Shown piece by piece: positions 21,578 through 32,699 of a DNA stretch of 64,000 nt (the first letter of the stretch is position 1; each line of letters starts with the position of its first letter). Under the pieces are notes generated by a model that saw only the letters and a program-made list of their open reading frames with translations, was not told the origin of the DNA and searched no databases. The DNA is from Pleurodeles waltl (taxonomy: Eukaryota > Chordata > Amphibia > Caudata > Salamandridae). The stretch spans positions 1,267,761,123 to 1,267,825,122 of the forward strand of contig NC_090440.1 in assembly GCF_031143425.1 (NCBI RefSeq), read 5' to 3'. A program made the position numbers and the translations under genes.

Positions 21578-23582
21578 TTAGTCTCTTTTTTGATGTTTTT
21601 CTTCCCCGGGACGAACCTGCCAGTTGAATCCGACCTCCTGGAGCCCTTGTCCGGATACGCGAAGTCGGTTTCCTCGGTGGTGATTTTTACCTTCGGACTT
21701 AGTCGTTTTTTCAAGATGAAAATCCTTCGACCGGGGTAAACCTGGATCTTGATCCGACGTCCGTGGAGCCCTTCTCGGATTCAATGGCTGGGAGGTCCCG
21801 GTCAACTTTTTACCTTCGGACTTAGTCTCTTTTTTGGATGTTTTTCTTTACCGGGACGAACCACGAAGTCAGGCCGGGTCGCGGTTGAGGCAAGCCGGCT
21901 AGAATTTCCGCGTCGGGTCGGTCACTTTATGGAGCTTTTTTTCAAAAATTCTCCAATCTTTTCCAAACTTCTGGGGCTTCACTCAGATGTTCTTTTAAGG
22001 TTCTTTTGGGGTCCACAGCTCACCCCAAGGGTCCAGAAGTTCTGTGATGGTCCTTGGGAAGTGCGGACTTCAACTCCCAGAATGCACCTGGCGCAAACTC
22101 CTTTTTGGCCACTGGACAGTGGTCAGCTGGTCACTTTTTCAGGAGTTGGTGCAGGGGACTCTGGATAGCAATTTTTCACCTGTAGCAAACAGGGAGTCCC
22201 TCCTTGAACCAGTGGAAGCCAGGCAAAGTCCTTCTTGTGGTGAAGCCCAAGTGTGCAGCTGGTGCAGTCTTTCTGAGTGCAGGGTCCAGGTGCAGGCCAG
22301 GGGTCCAGCAGGGCAGTCCTTCTTCTCCTTGTAGTTCCTTCTTCTTGAAATTTGGTGGGGATCTGAGGTGTGGGGGCAGGTCTGCCAGTTTTATCCTTGC
22401 TCCTGGGTGAAAAGCAGGGGGGCCCTGGTTCTCCAATCAGGGACAGGGTCGTCCCCCTGTGATGACCACTTCCTGGGAAGTGTGGCAAAAATCCATCCCA
22501 GAAGGCAACAGTCTCTAAAAATCCAAAATGGATGAATCTGATTTTTGAAGGATAGATCTGGCTGAGCCCACCCACTGGTGTGGCTAAAAATCATAAACAC
22601 ACCCCTCTCCTGCCCTCTCCTAATCTAATTAAGGGGGCACCTAATTGTCTGGGGTTGCAGGATGTGGGGGTGTTGCTGGGTGCTCCAAATGTCCTTCTCT
22701 GCCTTTGAAGACCAGTTTGGCCGCCCTCCCCCTTCCTGCCTCACCATCTGCTGAGGGGAGATTTCTCTCCCCCAAGCACATTCCTTTGTGTGAAGTCAGG
22801 CCACTTCACACCTCATCAAGGTAGCCTGGCAGAAGCTGCTGCAGGCTGGCCAATCAGAGCACAGCAGCAAAAACAATGCAGAGCTGAAATTGGCAACTTT
22901 TTAGGTAATGTCTAAACTTTTTACCTGAACAAGTTATATTAGATCCAACAACTGGAAGTTGTGGGATTTATTACAACAATTAATTTGATACCAAATTCTT
23001 GGTATGTAACATTTAAGGAGACTTTAAAATTTAAAATAAAGTCTGCCCATTCTAGCCTATGAAGGCCATTTACTTCAATGAGGGAAAAACAAATTTGGCT
23101 GTTTTTACCTCACCAGGGCTTATAAATCTATTTTTATAAAGTCCCTGCTTATAGTTACATGGCACCCAGCCCCAGGGGCACATAGGGCACACCTTAGGGG
23201 TGACTTATATGTAAAAATAAGGTAGTTTAAGACTTTGGAAGTACCTTTAATTCCAAAGTCGAATTTGCATATAACTTTAATTTAAAAGCAGCCAGCAAGG
23301 CAGGCTTGCTTTTAAAATGACACTGGGCACCTCAGCAGTGCACCTAGGTGTGCACCACCTATGCTGTGGTCCCTAAACCTACATGCCCTACCATATACTA
23401 GGGACTTATAGGTAGGTTAACTTAGCCAATTATAATTAGCCTAATTTGCATATCCATTTTACACAGAGCACTGGCCCTGGGACTGGTAAGCAGTACCCAG
23501 GGCACAGCCAAGAGTCAGTAACCACCAGTACCTATCCAAAAAGAGTGGGGGTGATCAGGCAAAAAAAAAGGACTTTCCTACA

Positions 23583-23594
23583 CTGCCCCCCCCC
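23583..23594 (-). other. Polypurine tract of E2
   Basis: On the element strand a run of nine G followed by CAG abuts the 3' LTR start TGTAGGAAAG. Equivalent to the tract before the LTR of E1. Confidence 0.85.
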
Positions 23595-23613
23595 AGATGA
23601 AAGGTGATGGGTA

Positions 23614-26600
23614 CTAACCTACACCCTGGTAGTCCTCATCAGCTAAGTGGAAAAACCTAGAAAGGCCATCTGAATTGGCATGAGCAGTCCCAGGTCTGTG
23701 CTCCACTGTGAAGTCCATCCCCTGTAGGGAAATGGACCACCTTAACAGTTTTAGGTTCTCCCCCCTCATCTGCATCAACCATCTGAGAGGTCTGTGGTCA
23801 GTTTGTACACGGAAGTGAGTGCCAAACAAGTAAGGCCTCAACTTCTTCAGGGACCAAACCACAGCAAAGGCCTCCCTCTCAATGGCACTCCATTTTTTCT
23901 CTCTGGGGAGTAGTCGCCTGCTGATGAAGGCAACTGGGTGATCATGGCCCTCTTCATTAACTTGTGCTAACACTGCCCCAATCCCTTCCTCTGAAGCATC
24001 TGTTTGCACTACAAATTCCTTGCTATAGTCAGGGGCCAGTAACACTGGTGCTGAAAACATAGCCTGTTTTAGGGTGTCAAAAGCTTTTTGACACTCTGGA
24101 GTCCAAATGACCTTCTTGGGCTGTTTCTTGGAGGTAAGCTCAGTTAGAGGGGCCACTATGGTCCCAAAATTTTGAACAAACCTCCTGTAATACCCAGTCA
24201 GGCCAAGAAAGGCCCTGACCTGAGTCTGGGTTTCTGGAGCCTCCCAATCCAGGATAGTCTGGATCTTGGGCTGGAGAGGTTGTACATGGCCTCCACCAAC
24301 AAGGTGGCCCAGGTACACAACAGAACTTTGCCCTATCTGGCACTTGCTTGCCTTGATAGTCAGGCCTGCTTGAAGCAGGGCCTGAAGCACTTCCTTCAGG
24401 TGGACCAGGTGGTCCCTCCAGGTGGAACTAAATACAGCTATATCATCCAGATAAGCTGCACTAAAAGATTCCAACCCAGATAGGACTCTATTCACCAACC
24501 GTTGGAAGGTGGCAGGAGCATTTTTCTTCCCGAAGGGCATCACCTTGAACTGAAAGTGGCCCTCTGGTGTGGAAAATGCTGACCTCTCCTTAGCTCTTGG
24601 ACTTAAGGCAATCTGCCAATATCCTGAGGCCAGATCAAATGTGCTCAGGAATTTGGCAGCCCCCAACCTGTCAATGAGCTCATCAGCTCTAGGTATGGGG
24701 TGAGCATCAGTCCTAGTGACTGCATTTAGACCTCTGTAGTCCACACAGAATCTTAATTCTTTCTTCCCACCTTGGGGATTAGCTTTGGGCACCAGTACCA
24801 CTGGACTGGACCAAGGACTATCAGAGGGCTCAATTACCTTCAGGTCCAACATCTTAGCCACTTCAGCTTTGATGTTGGCCTTGACCTGGTCAGACAGCCT
24901 GTACAGCTTGTTCTTGACAGGCAAGCTGTCACCAGTGTCAACATCATGGACACACCAATTGGTGAGTCCAGGGGTCAGGGAGAACAGACTAGCAAACTGT
25001 CCCAAGACTTGCTTACAGTCTTGTTGTTGCTGATCTGTCAATTTGGGAGAGAGTACCACTCCCTCCACTGACCCATCTTTTGCCTTTGAGGACAGGAGGT
25101 CTGGCAGAGGTTCACCCTCCTCCTCCTTCCCTTCATCAGTGACCATCAGCATGGTCATGTCTGCCCTGTCCTGGTGGGGTTTCATCCTGTTTACATGTAG
25201 GATCCTGTGAGGATTCCTGGGGGTGCCAAGGTCCACCAAGTAGGTGACCTCACCTTTTTTCTCTAGGATTGGATAGGGCCCAGTCCATTTGGCCTGTAGT
25301 GCCCTAGGAGCCATGGGCTCCAAAACCCACACCAGCTGTCCTGGGTGATACTCAGGCATGGTAGCCTTTTGATCATGCCAGAGCTTCATGAGCTCCTGAC
25401 TGGCCTCCAGGTTTCTGCTTGCCTTCTTCATATACTCAGCCATGCGAGACCGCAGGCCTAGTACATAATCCAGCACATTCTCCTTGGATTCCTTGAGAGG
25501 CTTTTCCCAAGACTCTCTCACCAAGCACAATGGGCCTCTTACAGGGTGCCCAAACAGTAACTCAAAGGGGCTGAATCCAACACCCTTCTGTGGCACCTCC
25601 CTGTAGGCAAACAGCAGGCATGGGAGGAGGACATCCCATCTCCTCCTGAGTTTGTCAGACAAACCCATGATCATGCCCTTCAGGGTCTTATTGAATCTTT
25701 CCACCAGACCATTGGTCTGTGGATGGTAGGGTGTGCTGAACTTATAAGTAACACCACACTCCTCCCACATGGCTTTCAGATAGGCTGACATAAAGTTTGT
25801 GCCCCTATCTGAGACCACCTCCTTTGGGAATCCCACTCTGGTGAACACACCAAGTAGGGCCCTAGCCACTGTGGGAGCAGTGACTGTCCGGAGGGGTATT
25901 GCCTCAGGGTACCTGGTGGCATGGTCCACTACCACCACAATGTACCTGTTACCTGAAGCAGTTGGTGGGTCTAGGGGACCAACAATGTCAATCCCCACCC
26001 TCTCAAAGGGAGTCCCAACCACTGGCAGTGGAATCAAGGGAGCCTTTGGCTTGCCCCCTGTCTTGCCACTGGCTTGACAGGTGACACAGGAGCTGCAAAA
26101 CTCCCTGACTTTTTCTGATATTTCGGGCCAATAAAAATGGTTGACCAGCCTGCTCCAGGTCTTGGTCTGTCCCAAATGACCAGCTAAGGGGATATCATGG
26201 CTTAAGGTAAGGAGGAATTCTCTATACTTTTGGGGGACCACTACTCTCCTAGTAGCCCCTTCTTTAAGGGCCCTTGCCTCAGTGTAGAGAACTCCATCCT
26301 CCCAGTAAACCTTGTGGGTACCACTGGTATCCCCTTGTTCTTGCCTGGCAGCAGTCTGCCTCAGGCCCTCAAGAGTGGGACACTCTCTTTGTCCCTGGCA
26401 CAAATCTTCTCTGGTGGGCCCACCTGCCCCTTGCAGTTCTGCCAAGTCAGGCAGAGTTTGCAGGGAAGGTGTCCCTCCCTCAGAGTTCAGATCCTCCCCC
26501 TCAGGGTTGGATTCTTCCTGACCCTCTGTACTTGTTGGGGCTGGCAAGCCAGACCCAGTGCCTTTTCTCTTTTTCTTGGAGGCTTGGCCCATTGTTCCAG

Positions 26601-27987
26601 GGTCCAAGTGTCCAGCATTCCCCTGTTGTGCCGCCTGTGACCTGGTCACAGCACACACCCATTCAGGGAGGTCCAGCATCTGTGCATGGACCCTTCTTTC
26701 CACTTCTGACCACTCAGATGCTTCAAGATCATTCCCCAGTAGACACTCTACTGGGAGGGCAGGAGCTACAGCTACTTTTTTAGGGCCAGTCACACCTCCC
26801 CATTCCAGACTCACCATAGCCATGGGATGGAGTTTGGTTCTGGTATCTGCATAAGTCACCTGGTGGAAGACACCAGGTAAGACCTGCTCTGGAGAAACCA
26901 GCTTTTCTGCGACCATTGTCACACTGGCTCCTGTATCTCTCAGAGCTTCCACTTCAGTCCCATTGACTTTAGGCCTCTGCCTATACCTCTCCATGATGGG
27001 AGGTAAGGTGGCCATAGTTGCAATGTCCACCCCACCCACGGATACTAAGGTGACCTCAGTGTACCCTGATTCCACCCCTGGGCCAACTTCCACCCCCAAC
27101 CCTACACTAGCAATCCCCTGGGATTGCCCACCAGTGGGGGGCTTCTTGGAGCAGATAGCATCTCCTCTTTTATGTCCTGGCTGATGACAGTCAAAACACT
27201 TGCCGGCCTTAGCAAGCTCCTGAAACTTTCCTGCTTTAGCAGGATAATAATTCTTTCCCTGATACCCTTTCCCTTTAAAAGTGAATTGGCTCGGGGCTCC
27301 CCCTCCCTGAGAAGTTTTTGGGGACTCTTGTGAGGACTCTTTGGGTTTTTTGTCATCTTTCCCCTGGTTCTTCCCCTGAGAAGAACCATGTCCTCCCTTT
27401 TTCTGATCACCCCCTGGGGGTTTCTGGTTAACCCTAGTTCTTAACCAGTCATCTGCTGCCTCCCCCAGCTCTCTGGGGTTGGTCAACCTAGAGTCTACTA
27501 GATACTGGCGGAGCCTCTCTTGGACACAATTAGTTAGAAGGTGCTCCCTCATAATCAAATTGTACAGCCCCTCAAAGGTACTTACCCTGTTGCCCTGTAT
27601 CCAGCCCTCCAGTGCTTTTACTGAAATGTCCACAAAGTCCACCCAGGACTGGGTGCTTGTCTTTTGGGTGTCCCTAAACTTAAGCCTATACTGCTCTGGG
27701 GTTAGACCAAACTTTTTAGTCAAGCAACTCTTCATACTGGGGTATGAGTCTGCATCCTCCCCACTCATGGTTAGGAGCCTATCCCTCCCAGAGTTGGGAA
27801 CTAACTCCCAAAGGAGTGAACCCCAGTACTGAGGCTTGACTTTCCTCATCTGGAGGGCCCTCTCAAAGGCCCCCAGCCACTTATCTATGTCATCCCCCTC
27901 TACATAGGCAGGAACCACCCCTTTGGGTAATCTGGTGGGCAAAAACCCCACCCAGGGACACCTCAGTTTCTTTCTCGCTGCCTCCAT
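23614..27987 (-). CDS. pol: E2 Gag C-terminus-Protease-Integrase-RT-RNase H polyprotein
   Basis: One uninterrupted frame of 1457 codons. Residues 1-190 are Gag capsid-like, followed by a Lys/Gly/Ser-rich stretch and a zinc-knuckle-like CFDCHQPGHKRGDAIC (264-279, last spacing longer than the usual CCHC). Protease has DTGAS at 351-355. After an acidic linker, integrase has an HHCC module (597-637) and D667, D727, E763. RT follows with FDLASGYW around D1118 and YLDD at 1179-1182. RNase H has D1330, E1370, D1397 and D1440. All active-site residues are in place. Integrase precedes RT as in Gmr1-like elements. The N-terminal part of Gag is in the +1 frame upstream (27890-28420) with a 98-base overlap. 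The ATG at 27987 may not be used for initiation. Confidence 0.95.
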   Translation of the reverse strand: MEAARKKLRCPWVGFLPTRLPKGVVPAYVEGDDIDKWLGAFERALQMRKVKPQYWGSLLWELVPNSGRDRLLTMSGEDADSYPSMKSCLTKKFGLTPEQYRLKFRDTQKTSTQSWVDFVDISVKALEGWIQGNRVSTFEGLYNLIMREHLLTNCVQERLRQYLVDSRLTNPRELGEAADDWLRTRVNQKPPGGDQKKGGHGSSQGKNQGKDDKKPKESSQESPKTSQGGGAPSQFTFKGKGYQGKNYYPAKAGKFQELAKAGKCFDCHQPGHKRGDAICSKKPPTGGQSQGIASVGLGVEVGPGVESGYTEVTLVSVGGVDIATMATLPPIMERYRQRPKVNGTEVEALRDTGASVTMVAEKLVSPEQVLPGVFHQVTYADTRTKLHPMAMVSLEWGGVTGPKKVAVAPALPVECLLGNDLEASEWSEVERRVHAQMLDLPEWVCAVTRSQAAQQGNAGHLDPGTMGQASKKKRKGTGSGLPAPTSTEGQEESNPEGEDLNSEGGTPSLQTLPDLAELQGAGGPTREDLCQGQRECPTLEGLRQTAARQEQGDTSGTHKVYWEDGVLYTEARALKEGATRRVVVPQKYREFLLTLSHDIPLAGHLGQTKTWSRLVNHFYWPEISEKVREFCSSCVTCQASGKTGGKPKAPLIPLPVVGTPFERVGIDIVGPLDPPTASGNRYIVVVVDHATRYPEAIPLRTVTAPTVARALLGVFTRVGFPKEVVSDRGTNFMSAYLKAMWEECGVTYKFSTPYHPQTNGLVERFNKTLKGMIMGLSDKLRRRWDVLLPCLLFAYREVPQKGVGFSPFELLFGHPVRGPLCLVRESWEKPLKESKENVLDYVLGLRSRMAEYMKKASRNLEASQELMKLWHDQKATMPEYHPGQLVWVLEPMAPRALQAKWTGPYPILEKKGEVTYLVDLGTPRNPHRILHVNRMKPHQDRADMTMLMVTDEGKEEEGEPLPDLLSSKAKDGSVEGVVLSPKLTDQQQQDCKQVLGQFASLFSLTPGLTNWCVHDVDTGDSLPVKNKLYRLSDQVKANIKAEVAKMLDLKVIEPSDSPWSSPVVLVPKANPQGGKKELRFCVDYRGLNAVTRTDAHPIPRADELIDRLGAAKFLSTFDLASGYWQIALSPRAKERSAFSTPEGHFQFKVMPFGKKNAPATFQRLVNRVLSGLESFSAAYLDDIAVFSSTWRDHLVHLKEVLQALLQAGLTIKASKCQIGQSSVVYLGHLVGGGHVQPLQPKIQTILDWEAPETQTQVRAFLGLTGYYRRFVQNFGTIVAPLTELTSKKQPKKVIWTPECQKAFDTLKQAMFSAPVLLAPDYSKEFVVQTDASEEGIGAVLAQVNEEGHDHPVAFISRRLLPREKKWSAIEREAFAVVWSLKKLRPYLFGTHFRVQTDHRPLRWLMQMRGENLKLLRWSISLQGMDFTVEHRPGTAHANSDGLSRFFHLADEDYQGVG

Positions 27988-28420
27988 CTTTTTTTTCTTT
28001 GCTTGCCCACTTTTTCTTTTCTAGGGCAAGCTTATCTGCTTCCAAAGCTATGTAGGCTAGCTGGGCTTCCAGCTCTCTTTCTCTGATGGATAGGTTCTCT
28101 CCTCCTGAAAGGACCCCCTTCCTACCACTAGCTTTGGGTCTGCCCCTAGTGACTGTATCCACTGAGGACCGTTCCTCCTCTTCCTCACTTGGGGTCTGAT
28201 GCCTTCCCTCCCCTGAAAGGTTAGAGCTAGCATCTTCCCCTTTTTCTTCCTCCTCTGGAGCTTCCTCTGTCTCTACCTCTTGGGCCTCAGCCCATGCTGT
28301 CAGGGATTTAATCAGGATTTCCTTCCTGAGATTAGTGGTTGCAGGCAACCCTCTTTCAATACACAACCCCCTAAACTGGACTACTGTCAGTGTGGGTAGG
28401 CTAGCCAGATCAAGCTCCAT
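27890..28420 (-). CDS. gag: E2 Gag N-terminal region
   Basis: 176 codons starting MELDLASLPTLTVVQFRGLC. The N-terminal 45 residues have the look of a small helical SAP-like or matrix-like module, followed by an acidic Glu-rich region and a predicted coiled coil (SIRERELEAQLAYIALEADK). The frame closes at 27890, while the capsid region continues in the frame that starts at 27987. Near 27988-28006 the element strand reads AAAGAAAAAAAAG, an A-run where either a one-base indel or programmed frameshifting could join the two. No other damage is visible. The start lies about 190 bases after the primer-binding site. Confidence 0.85.
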   Translation of the reverse strand: MELDLASLPTLTVVQFRGLCIERGLPATTNLRKEILIKSLTAWAEAQEVETEEAPEEEEKGEDASSNLSGEGRHQTPSEEEEERSSVDTVTRGRPKASGRKGVLSGGENLSIRERELEAQLAYIALEADKLALEKKKWASKEKKDGGSEKETEVSLGGVFAHQITQRGGSCLCRGG

Positions 28421-28610
28421 GGTTCCCTAGTTTTGTGTCAACAAAAACTTTTTGCAAAAATTGGAAACAAGAATTTAGAAAAATTACAAAAATTCAATAA
28501 TTGAAATTAATGCAAATTAAAAATTAAAAACAATTTTTGCACTAGGACAATTTAAAGGATTTTTAATTTGTTTTACCTAAAACTGTAACGTGATATTGAA
28601 CACAAGTACA

Positions 28611-28630
28611 GGATCCCGTCGCTGCTTCCA
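28611..28630 (-). promoter_or_regulatory. tRNA primer-binding site of E2
   Basis: Four bases inside the 5' LTR end, the element strand reads TGGAAGCAGCGACGGGATCC. Its complement ends in CCA like a mature tRNA 3' end. I could not name the tRNA from memory. Confidence 0.75.
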
Positions 28631-28634
28631 ATTA

Positions 28635-31113
28635 TGTTGGAAAATGGGTTATTGGTAGGGCAGGTAGGTACCTACACCTAGCAACAAGCCACTAACCTCC
28701 ACATAGGTACAGTTAGGTCTCAGTAAATTAATCCCAGCTCAACCCTTGGTAGCTTGGCAACGAGCGTCAAGGCTTAACTTAGGAGACAAAGTGTAAAGCA
28801 TTCAAATATCACAAAACAGTAATTAAATAAAACACAGGAAACAGTTTAAAAATCCAAAACCAATTTATAAAAATAGCTTATATTTTTATCTTTAAAATGA
28901 CACAAAAACGATTAAAATCGGTTCAGGGGAACCGGAGATATGAATTTTTAAAGTATTATTATTTTCTAGCGCTTAGAAACAAAAAGCGCCAATCGGGTCA
29001 TCTGGTTGCACCAGGACCGGGGCAAAGTCAAACTTTCAGGCCGACCGCGATGGAGCCCTGCTCGGCTACAAGTCGCGGGAGGCCTCGGTTAAAAAGTTAC
29101 CTTCTGACTTAGTCTCTTTTTTGATGTTTTTCTTCCCCGGGACGAACCTGCCAGTTGAATCCGACCTCCTGGAGCCCTTGTCCGGATACGCGAAGTCGGT
29201 TTCCTCAGTGGTGATTTTTACCTTCGGACTTAGTCGTTTTTTCGAGATGAAAATCCTTCGACCGGGGTAAACCTGGATCTTGATCCGACGTCCGTGGAGC
29301 CCTTCTCGGATTCGATGGCTGGGAGGTCCCGGTCAACTTTTTACCTTCGGACTTAGTCTCTTTTTTGGATGTTTTTCTTTACCGGGACGAACCACGAAGT
29401 CAGGCCGGGTCGCGGTTGAGGCAAGCCGGCTAGAATTTCCGCGTCGGGTCGGTCACTTTATGGAGCTTTTTTAAAAAAATTCTCCAATCTTTTCCAAACT
29501 TCTGGGGCTTCACCCAGATGTTCTTTTAAGGTTCTTTTGGGGTCCACAGCTCACCCCAAGGGTCCAGAAGTTCTGTGATGGTCCTTGGGAAGTGCGGACT
29601 TCAACTCCCAGAATGCACCTGGCGCAAACTCCTTTTTGGCCACTGGACAGTGGTCAGCTGGTCACTTTTTCAGGAGTTGGTGCAGGGGACTCTGGATAGC
29701 AATTTTTCACCTGTAGCAAACAGGGAGTCCCTCCTTGAACCAGTGGAAGCCTGGCAAAGTCCTTCTTGTGGTGAAGCCCAAGTCTGCAGCTGGTGCAGTC
29801 TTTCTGAGTGCAGGGTCCAGGTGCAGGCCAGGGGTCCAGCAGGGCAGTCCTTCTTCTCCTTGTAGTTCCTTCTTCTTGAAATTTGGTGGGGATCTGAGGT
29901 GTGGGGGCAGGTCTGCCAGTTTTATCCTTGCTCCTGGGTGAAAAGCAGGGGGGCCCTGGTTCTCCAATCAGGGACAGGGTCGTCCCCCTGTGATGACCAC
30001 TTCCTGGGAAGTGTGGCAAAAATCCATCCCAGAAGGCAACAGTCTCTAAAAATCCAAAATGGATGAATCTGATTTTTGGAGGATAGATCTGGCTGAGCCC
30101 ACCCACTGGTGTGGCTAAAAATCATAAACACACCCCTCTCCTGCCTTCTCCTAATCTAATTAAGGGGGCACCTAATTGGCTGGGGTTGCAGGATGTGGGG
30201 GTGTTGCTGGGTGCTCCAAATGTCCTTCTCTGCCTTTGAAGACCAGTTTGGCCGCCCTCCCCCTTCCTGCCTCACCATCTGCTGAGGGGAGATTTCTCTC
30301 CCCCAAGCACATTCCTTTGTGTGAAGTCAGGCCACTTCACACCTCATCAAGGTAGCCTGGCAGAAGCTGCTGCAGGCTGGCCAATCAGAGCACAGCAGCA
30401 AAAACAATGCAGAGCTGAAATTGGCAACTTTTTAGGTAATGTCTAAACTTTTTACCTGAACAAGTTATATTAAATCCAACAACTGGAAGTTGTGGGATTT
30501 ATTACAACAATTAATTTGATACCAAATTCTTGGTATGTAACATTTAAGGAGATTTTAAAATTTAAAATAAAGTCTGCCCATTCTAGCCTATGAAGGCCAT
30601 TTACTTCAATGAGGGAAAAACTAATTTGGCTGTTTTTACCTCACCAGGGCTTATAAATCTATTTTTATAAAGTCCCTGCTTATAGTTACATGGCACCCAG
30701 CCCTAGGGGCACATAGGGCACACCTTAGGGGTGACTTATATGTAAAAATAAGGTAGTTTAAGACTTTGGAAGTACCTTTAATTCCAAAGTCGAATTTGCA
30801 TATAACTTTAATTTAAAAGCAGCCAGCAAGGCAGGCTTGCTTTTAAAATGACACTGGGCACCTCAGCAGTGCACCTAGGTGTGCACCACCTATGCTGTGG
30901 TCCCTAAACCTACATGCCCTACCATATACTAGGGACTTATAGGTAGGTTAACTTAGCCAATTATAATTAGCTTAATTTGCATATCCATTTTACACAGAGC
31001 ACTGGGCCTGGGACTGGTAAGCAGTACCCAGGGCACAGCCAAGAGTCAGTAACCACCAGTACCTATCCAAAAAGAGTGGGGGTGATCAGGCAAAAAAAAA
31101 GGACTTTCCTACA
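28635..31113 (-). repeat. 5' LTR of E2 (2479 bp)
   Basis: Uninterrupted copy; serves as the empty-site reference for both insertions in the other LTR. CA/TG ends and the GTGAG duplication at 31114-31118 fix its border. Confidence 0.96.
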
Positions 31114-31118
31114 GTGAG
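31114..31118. repeat. Target-site duplication of E2, right copy
   Basis: GTGAG, identical to 20272-20276. Confidence 0.95.
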
Positions 31119-32039
31119 GCCTTTCACTGGCTGTGGGTGTTCTGATGGCACTTGCACCACACTTAAAATTCTGGAACTGCCCCTGTCTCAATAGTTCACA
31201 TCCAGCTTTATATTTCTGAGACCTAGCATATACTATGTATTGCATTGGTATAACACAATACGGATGTCAGCATTGGTAGTGTGTACTGCTGATGTTGGGA
31301 AATGTGTGGTACATTGGATTGCACTGATAGTCCAAGCAGTGTTCCATTTCCTCGTCTGACTGTGATGGTGAATTTCACCAGCCGGTGACATATGTCCTCC
31401 CCCTCAATACTGTTGTCTGAGAAGTATGACATTTGGGATGTTGCATGGTGTCATTGGAGCTATTGTGACCCAGGCATAGGGTGGACCCTGAGATATGCAG
31501 CATGGGTATGACATTAGTTCTGTGTACCTCATAATGGTTATGACAATGGCTGATGTTTGTAGCAACTATGGACAATCACATTTGACATGATTGGAACATT
31601 TGTATTGATTTCAGGGGATTGATAAAGTTGTCATCCTGAACCCTCTAATTTGGGTGTGTTTGATCCATGGGGACGTTGCTGCCATTAGCTACTTGACTTG
31701 CACACACAGCAGAGGTGGTAATGGCAACTGTTGTCAATGTTAAATTCCACTTGCAGATATGGCCTGAGGTTGTTAATTGGGCCCTAGTTCATGCAGGGAG
31801 AATACTGGCTGACGTGTGACAGCATGCCATTTTATGTTGTACCCTACCCTCCTGGCCTGGCTTTACCTTTTCAACATCCTTGGCATGGCAGCATACCCCC
31901 ATGCAAAGGTTGTTGGTGTAGTGTAGTACTATGCTCCAGGTTTCCTCTGAACGGGCCATGCCCCTGTACCGTGCCCCTTTAATCATGCCACTCCTTGAAT
32001 ATCATGACTTCCATGGATTGTGTAGTAGGTATGCCCCCC
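31119..32039 (-). other. Intron of gene B beyond E2
   Basis: No gene or recognised repeat. The sequence would be continuous with 20003-20271 before E2 inserted. Confidence 0.5.
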
Positions 32040-32699
32040 CGGTTGCAGTTAACAATTCGGCGTTTTAGTTCCCCATGCGACTTAGCCTGCATCTGTGTTG
32101 TCTCCTGGTAGTCTGCACTGTCCTGTCCTTGAATCCCTGTGACGATCTCCTCAAGGAGGACAGCTGCCACCATCTCCTCCATGTGGTCTACGGCCTCCTG
32201 TGGTGCTGGAATCCCATCTCCAGTTGGCAGTGCTTCCTTCCTATTCCTTGCCATCTTTTCCTTGGTCTTGCGCTTGCAGTCATGCCAACGTTTCTTGCAC
32301 TCTATGACTGTCCTCCGTACTTCTGCCACACTGTTGATCTTGTCACCAATTTGTTGCCATATTGCCTCTATCCTACTAATTGGCAACTTTGAGGTGACAA
32401 ACAGTTGATGCTGGTGTTCCGTCACCTCTTTCACCAGAATTTCCTGCTCCTCTGCACTGGAGGGACACTTTCTTTTCTTTTTCTGCCTGTCCTAGGTCTT
32501 GTGTGGGTCCTCCTGGATGGTTCCTGGTCTGTTGTCATCTTACTGGGGTCGGTGCAAGGATCTGGGATCCATTTTGCCTCTCCTTAGCACATTTTGCTGT
32601 GTTTGCGCCGCTTTTTGATGCAATTGTGTCAAAAAATGGCACGTATCCGGTTTGCAGCATAGTAAACCGGGTCACAGTCATTTTCGCCATGTTACCGTA

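Larger units (their letters stand above)
20277..23582 (-). repeat. 3' LTR of E2, carrying two nested insertions
   Basis: Matches 28635-31113 base for base apart from scattered substitutions, such as CAACCAGCG here against CAACGAGCG there, and two clean insertions. It holds no gene; several short frames are chance. Confidence 0.95.
20277..31113 (-). mobile_element. Complete Gmr1-like Ty3/gypsy element E2
   Basis: Minus-strand element with both LTRs, primer-binding site, gag, pol and polypurine tract, flanked by GTGAG. LTR ends are TGTAGGAAA...CCAACA when read on the element strand. The left LTR has grown by two nested insertions (20433-21062 and 21387-21577). 3306 minus 633 minus 194 gives 2479 bp, exactly the length of the right LTR. 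LTR divergence is low, with a handful of substitutions seen by eye over the first kilobase, so insertion is recent relative to its surroundings. Confidence 0.96.
19144..32480 (-). pseudogene. Gene B: second Harbinger-type Myb/SANT-like gene, E2 in its intron
   Basis: Exon 1 runs from about 32480 down to about 32040. It codes a basic start and a Myb/SANT-like domain (RIEAIWQQIGDKINSV ... CKKRWHDCKRKTKEKMARNRK, with the expected W and CxxxW spacing) and then an acidic region. The next exon begins after ATTGCAG at 19991 and runs to 19146-19144. It codes EDDGSPEDKPVQDYPDDLDD, a region with VVGLQRELAKEVRVGMENMA and helical repeats typical of the tail of such proteins. One frame holds through this exon, but a TGA (19803-19801) and a TAG (19470-19468) interrupt it; both could be single C-to-T changes. 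E2 (20277-31113) sits in the intron. The exon 1 donor is not clear. Gene B points toward gene A with 1.5 kb between their ends. Confidence 0.7.

Noticed and set aside
22123..22575. 150-codon minus-strand frame, repeated at 29654-30106
   Set aside because: It recurs only because both copies are LTRs of E2; no domain, and no position for a gene in LTR DNA.
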